Shown here in pieces: positions 32,380 to 47,600 of a stretch of DNA of 64,000 nucleotides. The translations under genes were made by a program, and so were the position numbers. Position 1 is the stretch's first letter. The number at the start of each line of letters is the position of its first letter. Under the pieces are notes generated by a model. The model searched no databases. It saw only the letters and a list, made by a program, of their open reading frames with translations, and was not told the origin of the DNA. The stretch is from NCBI RefSeq assembly GCF_041260155.1, contig NC_091943.1, positions 21,700,283 through 21,764,282 on the forward strand, in the 5' to 3' direction. The stretch is from Ptychodera flava. Its lineage: Eukaryota; Hemichordata; Enteropneusta; Ptychoderidae.

Positions 32380-35048
32380 TCACTGACACATGCATACACA
32401 AGTGATTTCAAACTTCAAGTACCATGGCATTTCAGGATAAGGTGATAGCGAGTGTTTGTACATTTTTGTCCATGATGACATGTGTTCCGAAATTAAACTC
32501 ACATAATTTATCAAAACTAAGAAGATTGTGTCATTATCTCAATTCAAAATGTTTCATTGCAACTACCATAATATTTGATACAAATTTTTTAAAGTAGGCA
32601 ATGAGAACTGAGATACTATTTTAGAAATTTAATGCACGGTTAATGCAGTTTATACAGTTTAATATACAGTTATTAATATCATTTTCTTGTGAAAAAAAAA
32701 AATTTAAGAAGGTCAGCATTGAAGGCATTAGGGGTGCTCACAGAATTACGTTGGTTGATAATGAGTAAAATAACAAATTGGCAAATATTTCTGTCAACAA
32801 ATTCAAGCTCAAAAACATTCACCTGATCTCTATGGAAAAATCAGAGCAAGAAGTAGAAGCCCGCCCTCAAGTGGCCAAATTCTGAAATACCATGATGACT
32901 CAAACGTCACATCAGCCGTGCATCTATATAGGTAGATTTGCCACTCAAGGGAGCTGCTATTCCCCAATTCTCGTGCAGCTCCCTTGAAAGACAGATTCAC
33001 CAATCTACCATTCGTTCTATATACAGATGTACAACTTTCGCACACGTCACACGATTCATAGTGCTCGTAAATTACGCTACCTCTTTTTGGGCTTGCTGCA
33101 GTGTTGGTACGGTATGTGTAGATAATGGTGTGTTGGTGTTTTTTATCCATTGAGTATATGGATAATTTATGAATGGATATATGTAGATGAATGGATGGAT
33201 GGATGGATGGATGGGTGGGTGGGGAATGCAGAGCCACCACCATTTGGAAAAGAGAAAAAATAAAAAAAAAGATGAAATAATGTAACAGGCAGGTACAAAT
33301 ATGTAACTAATAACCACCAATCTATAACATGCAAAAACTGAAATTGACAACGTCTATGTGTAGCAAGCCAAAGAAATGCCAGTTAGCAACAGGGATTGTG
33401 CATCTACAAAACAAACTTCAAATCAAAAACAAAATACATTCACCCAATAACAAACACCAACCAAAAAGATATATAACCTGATTGCACAAATAAAAGAAAA
33501 ATTTTTGTAACAGCACGAGTAAAAACTATAAACATCTAGATTGTTTTGAAAATTTCTATCAGTGAATGTATAATTTATGAGGCAATGTTTGTCCTGATCT
33601 AAGATTTTTGGAAGGATGTCTCTCCGGGAATTTGGACTGATATTCTGTCCATGCCAATTTTGATAATACTCAGATGTAAATTTATTTTTTCAGGCAAAGT
33701 GGCTGTGAATGATGTCATGATAATTTAACATGTTCACCCCTAACTCCCTGTAAACAGGTCCACACATATCATTGATAACAACGGGTTTGGGCCAAACCAT
33801 GGTGGGTGGTGAACGGGTTAAAGGGCCAGTAGCTGTAACTAATTTGATTATATTTCTTCCACTGTTTGTGTCGTTAAATGGTTTCTTGTTCTGCTCCCCA
33901 AAGAATGTTGAGATACACAGTGTTGACAGACAGCCTTTTCAGCTCAGCCTGTACATGTGTAATGCTATTGCCGACCAGAGAATTCTGGTCTGGACTAGAA
34001 TTTACACGTAAAGAATGAGGGTGCATTATACCTGTTTAGACACTGCATTGACAGCATAAATAGTTGCGAGTTTCATCACGCTTTGTGCAGTAGAACAAGA
34101 AAGTGTAGTTGACCTTTTTAACAAAATCATCATAATGTCACAGTTACTGACCCTAAAATAGATACAAATAACCCTTTCACCAACATGGTTTGGCCCAAAC
34201 CCATTGTTATCAATTGTGAGTTATATGTATGTCCACCGGGAATTGGGGGTGAACAGGTTAATCAAGCCACTACACACTCTTTCCTTTCAAGAATGGGTGA
34301 TTGCACATCACTGGCAAAAACAGGTAGAAGGTGGTCCGGATAAAAACTGAAAGTCACACATAGGTGGTAAATGAACTTTGTAGAAGTTACACACTGACAG
34401 AGTGAATCCTATAAAATCAAGTATGCTGATTTCTCAATTTAGCAGCACACGAGATGTATCAGATAACAACCAGACATGCCATTTCGCTATGAACTACATG
34501 TATTGATAAATCTAGTTTTCTTTTGTATATTATCATTGCCACATAACAAACTATAAAGCAACCACTAACCCTTCCTTGCTTCTTGAGGAGCTGACTATTC
34601 CAGGGTGGAGATCCACGCCGCTATCTTCACTGGGGCTTTTCATGTCCTCGTCAATTTGGTCCTGGAACTTGTTGCTATGGTTACTCAGCGTATCAATGTG
34701 ATGATGCACATCAACTTGTATGGTTTGTTTGTTCGTTGCTGTTGGTCTCGGCTTGAATGAGCTCTGAGATGTCTCAGAAAATTCCTACAGATAAGAAAAA
34801 ACATGGCTCCTAATGTCAACTTGTCTCTGTATAAAACTGTAACTCATTTGAGTCCTACATTTTGTTCCCATCGTCCAGATTTATTATTTGGAACACATTC
34901 CGAAAGAATCTCTCACCACATTTGTTCTGTTTTTTGTGTATACACTTTACAGATATTTATAGACACAGCTCTACGTAACTCTATCATTTTTACCTTCTTA
35001 TAATCTTCACTGCAAGGCTCTGAACCAATTTCTCTCTCTCTCTCTCTT

Positions 35049-35094
<46 letters not shown>

Positions 35095-38000
35095 CTGCCA
35101 ACTAACTGTTCCAACCACTTCACAGCAAACAAATATGGAGACGACAAATCATCATGCATGATCCAAACTATACCATGATTAGGAAGGATGTGCTATGACA
35201 TGGAAAGGAGATATTGTTTGAGTTAAATGGGTTAATATGTCTGATGAAATGTAACAAAATTATGTTTGTGGAAAACTGAATGTTAAAGTGAAGTTTGAAT
35301 AGGCAAATACCAAGGGGAGATTATCAATTAGAAAGAAATCAGAATCATAGGATACAGTAAAAAGTTCAGGAAGTGATTAATGTTCCAACACCAAATGACA
35401 CGTTTCAAGTTTCTTTGGAACCAATACTTACAGGCATTTGAAAATCTGGGAGACCTTCGGTGTCGTCATTGATTTGGTGGGCATTTATGCCATTATGCAA
35501 ATCATAACTGTAGTTCATCTATGAAGGTGAAAAGGTGGGGGTGAAAAGACAAGGCAGACGTATTCAAGCTTTTATGATGACCAAAAAATGAAGCTTGTGT
35601 GTAATTCATTCTTAACCTTAGTTATTTCACTTTAACTTGGCCTAGAACCACCTTGGCTTGACCACTTGAAACTTGGCCAAAAACTAGCTCGATCAGCCTA
35701 TAATGTGGTGAAGTTTTATCAACTCATATTTTAAGGGAGCTGGCAGGAAGATTGTATGAGCTCTTAGTTTGGTCAATATTTGTGTAATTTCCGATATTTT
35801 CTTTCAGTTTATTAGTGGGAATGTTATAACTCTCAAGTTGTACCTAAATTTCTGGAAGCATTTTTCATGTGGTAGCTAGGACTTAGTTACTCACTCTATG
35901 GATAAGGGTATTCAAACACTTTGTTAATTTACTAAACATTCTGACCTGTTCTTGAGAGGGAAGTCTGATATGGCAGTAAGACAAGCACACACATGAATGA
36001 ATGATTTCAGGGGAGGGTAGGTTTGACTGATGCTGCAGTGCATGGAACTGTTGAGGGGCATATAATCATGGCATATGCAAAACACAACAATGACATGTAA
36101 ATAGTGATATGAAAACGTAATTTTAACAATGACAAAACATTTGACAAAATTTATACTTGGATTTTTCTGGATGGATACTTGTTGTCAATACAAATGATTA
36201 TGAACATGCAAAGTACACACACACATCCTAGCTGTCTCTCTCTTGCACAGACACATTTAATGATCAAAGTTCGTAGTATGCAAATGTGACAATTAACTAC
36301 CATATCATAACTTGAATCATATGTATTACTGTCATCATGGAAGTTTTCAGATCAATCTATACCATTGATGTCGTAAAAACTGATATAGCTCTTAGACACG
36401 GTCCTGTTACAGTAATGGATGCAACGGATGTCAAAAAAATAGAAACATCAAGGGAAACTTATGTTGTTTTCGTTATTTTAATTTTGTTGGTAAACGTAAG
36501 TACTACAGTAAACACAGATCTTGATATTGATGGAGAATATGTCACCAATTTTGTCATCAAAAGAGCAGTGGTCACAGTACATGCACAGACCTGCAATCAC
36601 GAGGTTTTTCGATTTGTATTTTGAAGTTACAGGGAATGTGAATTCACAGTGCAAGTTTTGATCACATTTTTCAAATATTTTCAATTAAAGCCCCAGTGCT
36701 GCTAACTTTTGATGATAATTTCACCATTTTTATTTTGAATTTGAATCATAATTCCTTGTTCTTCTCCCCAAAGAATGTTGATATACACAGTATCCAGCTT
36801 GTCAACTCAGCCCCTATGGTTGTAAAGTGCATTGTTATTGTTGAAAACTGACTTCTGGTCTGGACTAGAATTCAAATGTAAACAATCGCATTTTACACAT
36901 AAAGACGCTAAGTTGACAAGCTAAATAGTGGATGTTTCAACATTCTTTGGGGAGTAGAATTAGAAGTTGCAATTGATATATAAAATAAAAATAATGAAAA
37001 AAAACATCGAAAGTTAGCAGCACTGTGGCTTTAAAGGTGTCAAACTCAAGCAGGATGCATACTGTCATTGCCACCTGTAACACCTAACATCACTGGGGTG
37101 GTTGCAAGATGATGGGGTAACGTACGTACGTCACTTACCTTTATGTTTGGCGGTAACTCTTGCGGTACCCTCGGAGGGGTTATCGGTCTTGAGTCCATGG
37201 AGGCTGAGGAATAGTGGCTGGCTGATGACATGGTCTCACCATAGGAATTCATGGATGTTCTGTCACCTCTGAAGCTGTTGTGTTGACGCGCCTGGTAAAA
37301 TATAAAGCAGGGGCACATGATGGATAATTTGCATCACGGGACCCATTATCAGACTCACATGGTACAGTCTTATTATTTTATGGAATTTGGTTGGGTTCAT
37401 TTATAGTGAAATGGGGTGAAACGTTGAGGAATGATTCAGTCTATAATACAGAAACACTGCTAGTTTATGTACAGTTGGAATTGGAATTTTTCATAAATCA
37501 ACCTTTCCAATGATATGTCGTGTTCACCAATACAACTTTTTCAGCCCATTCTTTGTAAATATCTTGTATCTTTGTCATATGTATATACATCTGCATTGAT
37601 TGATAAAGTGATGATATTTGGAACACAGGCTGAGATGAAACAATAAAATGTATTTATTACAGACAAAAAATGCTTCAACATGCTAATTCGTTGAAAACAT
37701 ATATCCACATTTGGATGGTATATTGCATACCTTCATGGCTTCCACCTCTCTCTTCAAAACCAGCGTGTCAAACCTGTCAATGTCTCGAGGGACCACAAAC
37801 GTGCGCACTTCAGACAGTAGAGAAAACTTGAAGAAAAAGAACAGAAATATTCCAATACTCTATAGTATGACAATTTTTCATCTTGTGTTCAAAAATTAAA
37901 ATAATAATCATGCATTAACACCTTTATGGAGCAGCAATGCCATTGACCTTGACATTGGCTGTACCAACCATTTCTGTGAAGAAGAGATACAATATTTTTC

Positions 38001-41000
38001 ACTGTGACCATTTTGAATAAACCTCATTAAGCTAGTAGTGAACTTACAATATACAGAATGTCACAGGACTGTTTCCCTCTCTGATATTTAGTGATAACTC
38101 AACAATCAATATGCAAAGAGTTTACTCTACAAATCATGTACTCATGCATTATTTATGTCATGTGGCAGAAATTCATAAAGAAAATCTATAAAAGCTGATG
38201 GTTGTGGACTGTGCATACCTTGGAATGTGTGTTCAGAAGTTCGAAGAGCGCCATCACCAGGTCATCGATGGTGATGTGCCCATTCTGGTACTCGTCCAGG
38301 TAGTACTTCATGGTACCCCGCTCATTTTCATTCAGCAAGTGTCTGGCCTGTTCCTCTATCATACTCCATGACTGTGTGGATGAAGTGGTGCTCCACATCA
38401 GTTGGGATCCGGCTACTCCCTTGGTGAACTTCGACTGCTATGAGGGGGGGAGGGGGAGGGAGGGAGGTTGGAAGTTGATTTCAAAATTATGCAATTTTTA
38501 TGATCCTCTGTAAAGAGCGCTCCTGTTAGTAGTGCTGAAAAAATACACAACGATGGCTTTTGCTTTTTTCATATATTAAAGGTACCAGTTGAATATGCCT
38601 TGAAGACAGATATCCTGACTCTGAAACTTTCACAACACATTTTGGTCAACCACTTGTGGGAGCTCTTTAGGAGTTGGACACAGGGTAATCTGAAGTTTCC
38701 ACATACGGTAATATTTTTCTTTGTGGAAATCGAAAATCAAATTTTCCCCATAGATATAACAAAAGGATACGTTGGCCATTTTGAATTTCACATGTTGGTA
38801 AATATTGGGTAATTTGACACTCTAGTACCAAATTTTACACACTGAGCCCCGGTTTTATTCTTGATTTCAAAAGTACCAAATTTCACAAGGTAACCTTCTG
38901 AATTTTTTTTTCATTATTCAAAAAGGGAATGGTCAAAAATTTCCTTATGAAAGTAGCTTCAAAAAATCTACTAGGTTGCTGGCTTTTGACAATTCCAGTG
39001 ATACTGAACGCTCTTTTTTCATATTTTCCTCTCTTTCCAGGAAATCAATTTTCCAACCACCGGCATACTTTCAGATTTGCAGTCAGAGTACACCTCTACT
39101 TAACTACTGAGTTTCATGCAGGGTGGATATGTTCTGTGCAAGATGAAACCTTCCTACAGCATTCCACATTACAGACATGCACTTGGATAAAACTGCAATA
39201 TAACTTCTCCAAAATCACCAAGAAGAGGTTATTTGTTTCGGATTTTTGGTTTTGCTTGAACTGTGCTACATATTTGAGATGTTTCTATGTTGAACAGGAT
39301 AATTGCTAGCATGCTGACGTCCATGCTTAATGCACGGAAGTTGCAGACTCATTAGTAAAGTCACACAAAACTGTCTGAAGAGTCATATGACAATGTATCT
39401 GAAAGACTGTAGTGTGATGTCATGACTCACAAACACTGTATCAGATGATGCAAATACCAATACACATTGTGTAACACTATTATTTTTTATTAATGATAAG
39501 ATTAAACATGCTTAAAATTGATGAATGTAATTAACGGAATAGAGGAATCCCATATTTGTGAAAATATCAGACAGTACCGGGTGAGGAGCAATTAAATTCT
39601 TCTCTGATACAATACTATGCCCTAAAAGCAGAATCTAGCCATAAACACCACTCACAGCTCATGAAGTTATATTCTCATTTTGATTTTTAACACCAAGCAA
39701 TCTGGTATGTGCAGGATTGAAGTTGCAAAAATTCAAAAATGTTTTCTGTCAAACAATTCAAGACTTACATAATCTCTAGCCTCCGTTAACTCCATTGTGC
39801 TGTCACCATTCACCATCCTATGACTCATCACTGAGTTGGATCTCGACCTTGTTCCCTCGCTCATCTGTGACAGCTGATCTCCCATGATCCAGTGGGTCTG
39901 GTCATAGGTGGTCCGAGCATAGGGTAACTTGCCCACGTCTTTGACGGTCATGACCATGAGTTTGGAAGACTTGAGAATGTTAGCTGCCTGCTGGTGTTCA
40001 ATGTCCATGAAACTAGTACCATTGATGTCTAATATTTGGTCACCGACCTAAAACAACCAGGCACGTAAGAAATGGAAGTACACATTATTATAATACTCAA
40101 TTAAAAATCTGTTTAAATGCCAATTGCAACTTTTCCATCCTGAACCAATATTTAATAGAATTAAGTCTATTAGTCAGTTGAGAATCAGCAGCCGATCACT
40201 TTGCTGATGACACTTTTTTAATCTCCTTCTTTGTGACTGACATCAATGCAGGAATTATGATTGCATTTTAAGCAGTGCAGTTTCAGTTCTCAATGCAATT
40301 TCACGCAAAACTCGGTAATTATTCTTCTCAAAGGCTTTGTTATTGGCCTGTCAGAAATATCAATTGCCTTTGATTTCATTTTTACAGACGAGTTGTTTCT
40401 TGTGTGTTCATGTCTTTTCATGTTTCTGAACTTTTTATAATAAACTTTTTTTTTGAAGCTTGTAAATGAGACTTGCTTCTGAGATCTAGTTTATCTTAAC
40501 TGGCACATATAATATAAAAATAAAATACATTAAATTAAAACAAACAAAAAGTCAGTTTTATAGGGATGTAACTATCAGTAATCTAGGGCAAAACTGTGAT
40601 AAGTTGTATGTATGAATATAATCATTCAAACTGTTGGCAAGGTAACTCACCTTGAGGCCGGCGAATTCAGCCACCGAGTATGCATCGACTCCCGTAATGT
40701 AAATGCCTAAACCAAATTCTGTACCTCCCCTGATCATTAAACCCAGACTCTGACCGTCCTCAACGACAAGATGCACCTAGAATGAAGAGCAGAAAAATGA
40801 AGATGTGTACAACTTCATGATGTATCATTGGAATATTACACTGATAAGGACGGCTTCAGAAAGGAATCAAGCAGATGGAGCTGACTAGTGAGAGGAGGAT
40901 GGGGAGAAACACTGAGAGAAAGAAAAATTATATTGCATTGAGAGGAGTTAAGGCGATACCGAATGATTCAAATTGCTAAGCAACGGTTGCTAAGGGTAAT

Positions 41001-44000
41001 TTCCAAAATCAATCAAAATGCAAAGTTTTCATGGTTTTCTTTGCATAATAAAGATTTACAGAACCATACGATTCCAAAAGACGCAGGTTTGTCGCGCGAT
41101 TGGTCAGTGACGTCACACATATACAAATTTTCACAGCTCTACTTTAAAACGTTTCAGCTCCTACAAATTTGCACCAAATTTTCCAAAATTTCAGAATGTA
41201 ACACATGAGATACCTGTTTAGAGCCCCTAGCATGGATTAGATTATCTGTTCAAGTACAAACGATTTTTGAACAGGAAAATATCTACTGTGTCATTTTGTG
41301 AAATTTTGAAGGTTTTTATGGCGATATCTCATAAACGGTCCGGAATTTTTAGAAACGCATGCTTATCTATATTCTCATGTATGACTTTAATAATCCTACC
41401 AAAAGTCACCTAAATTGGTTAACAATTGAGAGAGTTGAAAGATTTCGAGCATTTTCAAAATACCAGGAGTCGAAAATCCATAGAAATAAAAACAACGGAA
41501 CAGTAAGATTTTGCACTTACAAAAGTGCGCATTTGGAACGTTGCAAGCGATACCAACCAACGCGCGCTTTGAATCCTTCGGTATAATGCTATTGTATACT
41601 GGTTCTTTGAAATACATCATAATATTCTGGCATTGCTTTTCACACTTTGTACCTTACAGCAGTCACAGGTTTTAAATAATATCTCACCTTCCTTTCATCA
41701 CCATCTTTGAGCAAATTCAAACCACTTTTCCTGCCTACAGATTCATTTATCTTGTACCCCTTGACGTCCTCATCCGGCGGCGGTGAGACGCTGCGTCCGT
41801 GCGGATCGACCCATGTGTAGGTTTGATGTGAAACAAACGATGCTGGAACGCGTCCAACTGACTTGATCAGCAGTGAGAGTTTGTGTGCTGCCTTCAATAT
41901 CTGAAAGTTGAATAATAATTTGATCATGATCAACTCTCTCGTATAAAATATACACGCATTTTCACTCGTATATCAGGCTTGCAAATCCATAAATTTTTGT
42001 CTATAAGATTCTTCGAGCATGTACCTTTGTAAAACATAGTTAAACATCAGAACTGTTTGAAATCACATCAATTGAAATATCATGATTCCAGTTTTGAAAT
42101 ATTAAACACTGTTATCTTAATGTCATAAATTTAGCTATGATTGAAATTTATTTGAAATTTTTAAAGTTAAAAAAACCTTGAAAAATGTGAAAAAATCTAA
42201 AATGATAGTTACATCTTTTCACTAAGAGTATATCTGTTTTACTAGCATGATGAATATATGTGCTGACATACTTTGCAAAAAATAAAATTTTGATCTATCT
42301 CAAATTTTACACTGTGACTCACATGTACATATTTGCATGTATAGGTATACATGTATATGCAAAAATAAAGCAGAAATCAGTACAGAGCCCTACTGTACAG
42401 ATAATATTTTTCTTTTCCCTTTTTTGATCGATTTGTTACCTTGGATTGAAATGTAAATATTGCTTTCAATATGTTTGTCAGTCATTATATGGCTGCGCCA
42501 CGGAAATTACTGTATCCTTTCACTAATTGAACGTGCCGTGTGTGTGCTTATTACAAGTTGTTGACCTTTTACTGAAAAAGCAATTACATGTACTGCCAGA
42601 CAAGAGACATTGGTAACTAGCTGGGCAGAAGGTCGACGTCATAAATGCAGGGCAGTGCATATGGGCAGACCTCACTGTCATGATTAGATATTCAAATCAC
42701 TTGATATTTCCTTGGATACCACGGTTCAGTTGCTACAACAGCTATAGCTAGCCAACTGGTGAGTCTAGACTTCAGTGCACCCTGGGGGATCCGCTGAGTA
42801 ATTGGAAATTTATGCATTCTGTTCATGGTTGTACAATCACGGCATGGTTTATATGCAATTACCACTACTGTCCTATAACACAACTCCTCTGAGTCAGCTC
42901 ATGAATAATACATCACTCTCTTGCATAATTCTCGTCATTGCCAGAAAATTGTCAGAGTTACGGGACTCACTCGAAAAACACATTCTGGCCTTCAATCATT
43001 TTTGTGGCAGATATCTACTTCAAAATTGACAGGCAGACAGATCAATGTAATATAAACTCATCAGATGTGCACATTGCCTGCTTTGAAAAATATCAGTCTT
43101 GATCACGTATATGCATTGTTCTTGTAGACATGTAGACGTAGGCTAAGATATGATTGATTGAATTGAGATGTCTATATTACAGTAGTCCACGTAACCCTTG
43201 GGCAAACAACACCCTTGTGAAGTTACAACTCACAATCCTTCAATGACATACCCTCTCTAAGCAAGCCAATTTGTCATTTCACAAGGTCCTACTGGTTTCT
43301 CCTCAGTTGGAATCTGAATTTAAGGTGGAGCTGCATGTTGCCAACACAGTTTTTTCAAAGCAGCATTTCTCATCAAAGATGACAAGGAAGCCCCCTCATA
43401 CCATACATTTTCAAAAAGCAGAGACTCTAAAGTTTAGTATGGTAGTAGTATTTTACTCGAAAGATGAAGTGGGTATATATTTGGGGTAAAAAACCTCAAT
43501 TTTGGTATTAATGATAAAAATTAATTTAAGTCAAAAACTTGACACTATTTTCTGAAATGTAATATTTAACTTGAAAGAAGAGTATATGTAGAAAAAAATG
43601 ACTATTCTATTTTGCATTATCTATCCTCATTCAAAAATGGCTAGGGTTGAAAAAAATGACACTCAGAAAAAGTGATTAAAATCATGATTAGTAAAATTCA
43701 AATGCCTCTTATTTAAAATGTAAGAATTTCATTGCCAAACAAAATAGTCATTTTTTAAAGAGCATTTAAAGAACATAATGTGAAAATTTCAGAAAATTTG
43801 ACCAGCCACAGTGGAGTTAAATTCTTTGGAAATTTTGAAATTGGGAGGAAAAAGAAGCCAGGAAATTTGCATTCATTTGCATAAATTAACACTTCTTTAC
43901 ACGAAACTTATGCCTGCTTGACAAGCTAAAAGGTGAACCCCATCAACATTTTAATCTTGGGTGAATATTTGCAAAAACATGCTTTTTGAGCAAAATACGC

Positions 44001-44621
44001 TGTGTTGGGTGCAGCGCCCCCTTAATTACAGACTGTGTATGGGCATACAGTTGTATATACACATTATGATATATTGTACTTACACTAGCTGACAGAATAT
44101 CTCTGTGGATATCGAAAACAATTGATTTGTAACAAGTCTCTCAGATGGGTTCTCTAAACAGATTCTATGCTAATTCTACTGAATTACACACTTCTTTTTA
44201 GAGAGTGCTTTGAAGCAAACAACTGGATTATTGTAAATCAGTCTGCTGAAACAGTCTTCATTGTGGAATTACAACGTAGGATTTAGGACTTCATATGAAG
44301 CTGACATGCAACACAGAAGCTGACAATGAAATTCACTGAAAACAGGAAAGCTTTTGTTTGATGGAACATGAGAATAGTTTGCAGGAGCTATAAGAAAACA
44401 ATTAACTGAACCCTGACCAGCACTGAAGACAATTCATTGTGTTTCAGTTAATCTACATGTACATCAGAACAAAGTACAGTAGCTCTGCTGTTTAGTGCCA
44501 TTACGTCATTTCTGTTGAAGCCAAAAACGTTCTCTGTCACTTCAAATCACACTGTGTATTATGCATGCATGGATTCACCCCTCCCCAACTTCTGATGTCT
44601 TATTTGTGTGGTGGTGGTGGT

Positions 44622-44653
<32 letters not shown>

Positions 44654-47600
44654 TAGACCTTTTCTGATGGTGAGTACATGAAAGTATGAAAAAGAGATCA
44701 TGTTTCTGTGCAAACTATTAACAAAGGTTCTTTTGCCAGAAATCGGGAACATTACTATATATACACTGAAAAAAGTCTAAAACTTTTGCCATATTTGCAA
44801 TAGCCACTTTACTTTCAAGGGATTAAAATACTAATTAAAATAGCAGTAATTGATAAATGTTTAAATGCTCTGAAGTTATGAGAGAGCCATCCAAGAAAGT
44901 TTCAAATTAACAAATATTTTTTCCTCGTACTATGGTTACCGTTTGTGAAGTATCCGTATTTAGTTGCAAGACTGCTAATTTTTGGTAAAAACTGTTGGGT
45001 CAAACTATCACAATTGTAGCAAAAGAAAGAATCATTCAATTTAAAAGGTAAATAATTTGAAGTTCAATGCCTGTCAACTTTCTAAATGAGGGTGTTTATT
45101 TTAGAAATATACAGAGTTGTTACACAAGCTGATGACAGTTGTATTGAAAAATTTCTCATATTTTTCGGGGTGCCATATAAGTCACACAATTTAGGGTTGC
45201 ATGTTATTAAACTTGGTAAATATTGGATTCGCCTTGAATTCCGGAATACAATTTATTACTGGAGGTCAATTGAAAAATCAAGCAAGGTTATATGTAATAT
45301 CTATGTAGAGAGCTGCCAATGTCAAGGCGACTTTGCTCAAACATTGCTATGTACTCAAAATATCAACAACAAAAAATTTTAAAAGCTATTTGCCAACCAA
45401 AATATGACACAACAGACTGGGACATCAACAGCAGAATAGGCCTAAATTTCAATCTACTGGATAGTAAAATTGTGCACAATTGAAGAACATGGTATTTTTT
45501 TGAGTGTTTACCGTGAAATAGCATCATGGCACATATCTGCATATCTTTTGTGGATAATGAAGTCTACTTCTAGTCTACTTCTGGCAGTAAAATAAAATCT
45601 TCAAAAGAATGCCATGTTGGGGTTACTTGGTGTGTACTCATTGTACAGTAACCTTCATTCCCAGCTGACCTGCGCACTGATCAATCAAAGCTTGCTGTTG
45701 GGTCCTGTTGAGATTCTTGGTTGTCATGCCAACAGACAACTAAGCTAAGTTGTCATGCCAAATTTCATTGATTTCACGTTGTGAAAGCTTAGCCTGTCCA
45801 GTCAATTAACATACCATTGTTGTGAACCAAATTTTCTATCTCTTGATCTGTATTCACTCTCCCAATTTCATTGGAATTTGATTGTTTTTGTTTTTGTTTT
45901 GTCATAGTTTTCAACCAGTTCACATAACTTTTGTCAAACAACTCTTGGGAGGAAAATGTCTGACCGACATACAGTACGTAACCTCACAAACTGGTTCGTT
46001 TACGGAAAAGAAAAAAGAATTTCAATTGCAAATGATACTGACACAATGTCTGGTGCATAATCATTTTAGATAGTGGATGCACCTTGAAGCAGAAAAGTAT
46101 TTTTCTAAGATTTCCACTTTCACGATAAAAAGAAACCAGCCGTATAAACAAATTATCCTAACTTTACTGATAGTTGAAATTCAGAGTGGCATCTCTGTAA
46201 ATATGTTGAGTATCAATATATGGGGAAAAATCAAAAGTTTTATTTTCACGAGGTGGTGAAAACTTTCATTGCTCTACAAGCTTCAAAGTAAGTACAAACA
46301 AACAGTAGACCAACAAAGTAGTCTAAAAATAATTGAGGGTCCCAACGTCTCTCCTTGTGGCACTTTCTACCACTTTCTACCTTCTATTGAAAAGTTCAAA
46401 ATCCATTTGATCACCTTTATGGGCGATGACTAAGTACGGTAATTCAAGTACACTTCCAGAAGGCAAAATTCAACAAACGCACCGCTCAGTGGCAGAGACC
46501 GTCTTGTTGACCGGGTAAACAACTGCTTAGCTACAATTTACACTTCAATGGAAAGCCTTTGTGGAAGCGTTTTAGTTTCTGTTTGGTAACAATTTCAAGG
46601 CAGAAACAGCTGACAAGCTGGGACTTGTTTCATCTACTCAGCGACTTTGCCAAACTCAATAAGCCATTGCCCAAGGAAAATGCCAGTATTGTGGCTTCTA
46701 GACCACACGCCTAAATCGTGTTGTACGGAACATTCGGATGACTAATGGGTCAATAGGCGTGAAAAATTTTACCATTTTTCAAAAACTTTTAAGATAATAT
46801 AGTATATAAATATTTACATTTGACTCTTATCCAATCTATTTAGTTTATACACTTGTATAAATAGTACTGTAGCATAAGAACATCTGTTACGACGTCTGAT
46901 ACCATTTACACTTCTAGAAGGAAAATTTACAATAAATTTCTATAGTGTTAAATTTTTACTATATGATAAAACTGCAATAAATGTCACTGAATTAATCAAA
47001 ATTTTGTAAATTTGTCAAAAATTTCCGTACACGATCAAGCATCACTTTAAATGTAAATTGGACATTTTTAATTTCATCAAGTGTTCAGGTTCATGTTTTT
47101 GATCTTGTTGCGGCATCAGGGAATGAAAAACTATTCAAATATAGGCTCATTATAAACACCATTTCTACACAAAAGGTCTACATAATACTTGCAATGACAA
47201 AATATTCGGTGCCATGAATGTCAAAACCAGCTGCCACAGGGGATACACCAATTCTGTCCACATATCCATCCATAAAATGGATATATGCCCCTTCTCTCGT
47301 AAAATGTGGCATGTTTCCAATATTGCGGTCACATGACTTAAGAGTTCATTGCCATGTCAAGGATAATATTACCACTTTACAAATATGGTTACATTAGCTT
47401 GAAGGGCACCATGGATTGATACTATATACAAATGTAATATGCTTCATATTTGGGAGCAAAATTCTTTGTTTTTCCGCTCTAATAAGTTTAGAATGCAAAC
47501 ATTGAATATCAGACTTGCATTATAATAAATATTTACATCTATAATATGTAAAACATCAGGAGAAACACTCATAATTTTACAGATTTTGGCAGTTATAAGG

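Noticed and set aside
36337..36624. 95-aa plus-strand frame in a whirlin intron
   Set aside because: AT-rich, no domain, no flanking signals.
38929..39309. 126-aa plus-strand open frame inside a whirlin intron
   Set aside because: No recognisable family, begins in a family A repeat, and is antisense to the host gene without splice support.
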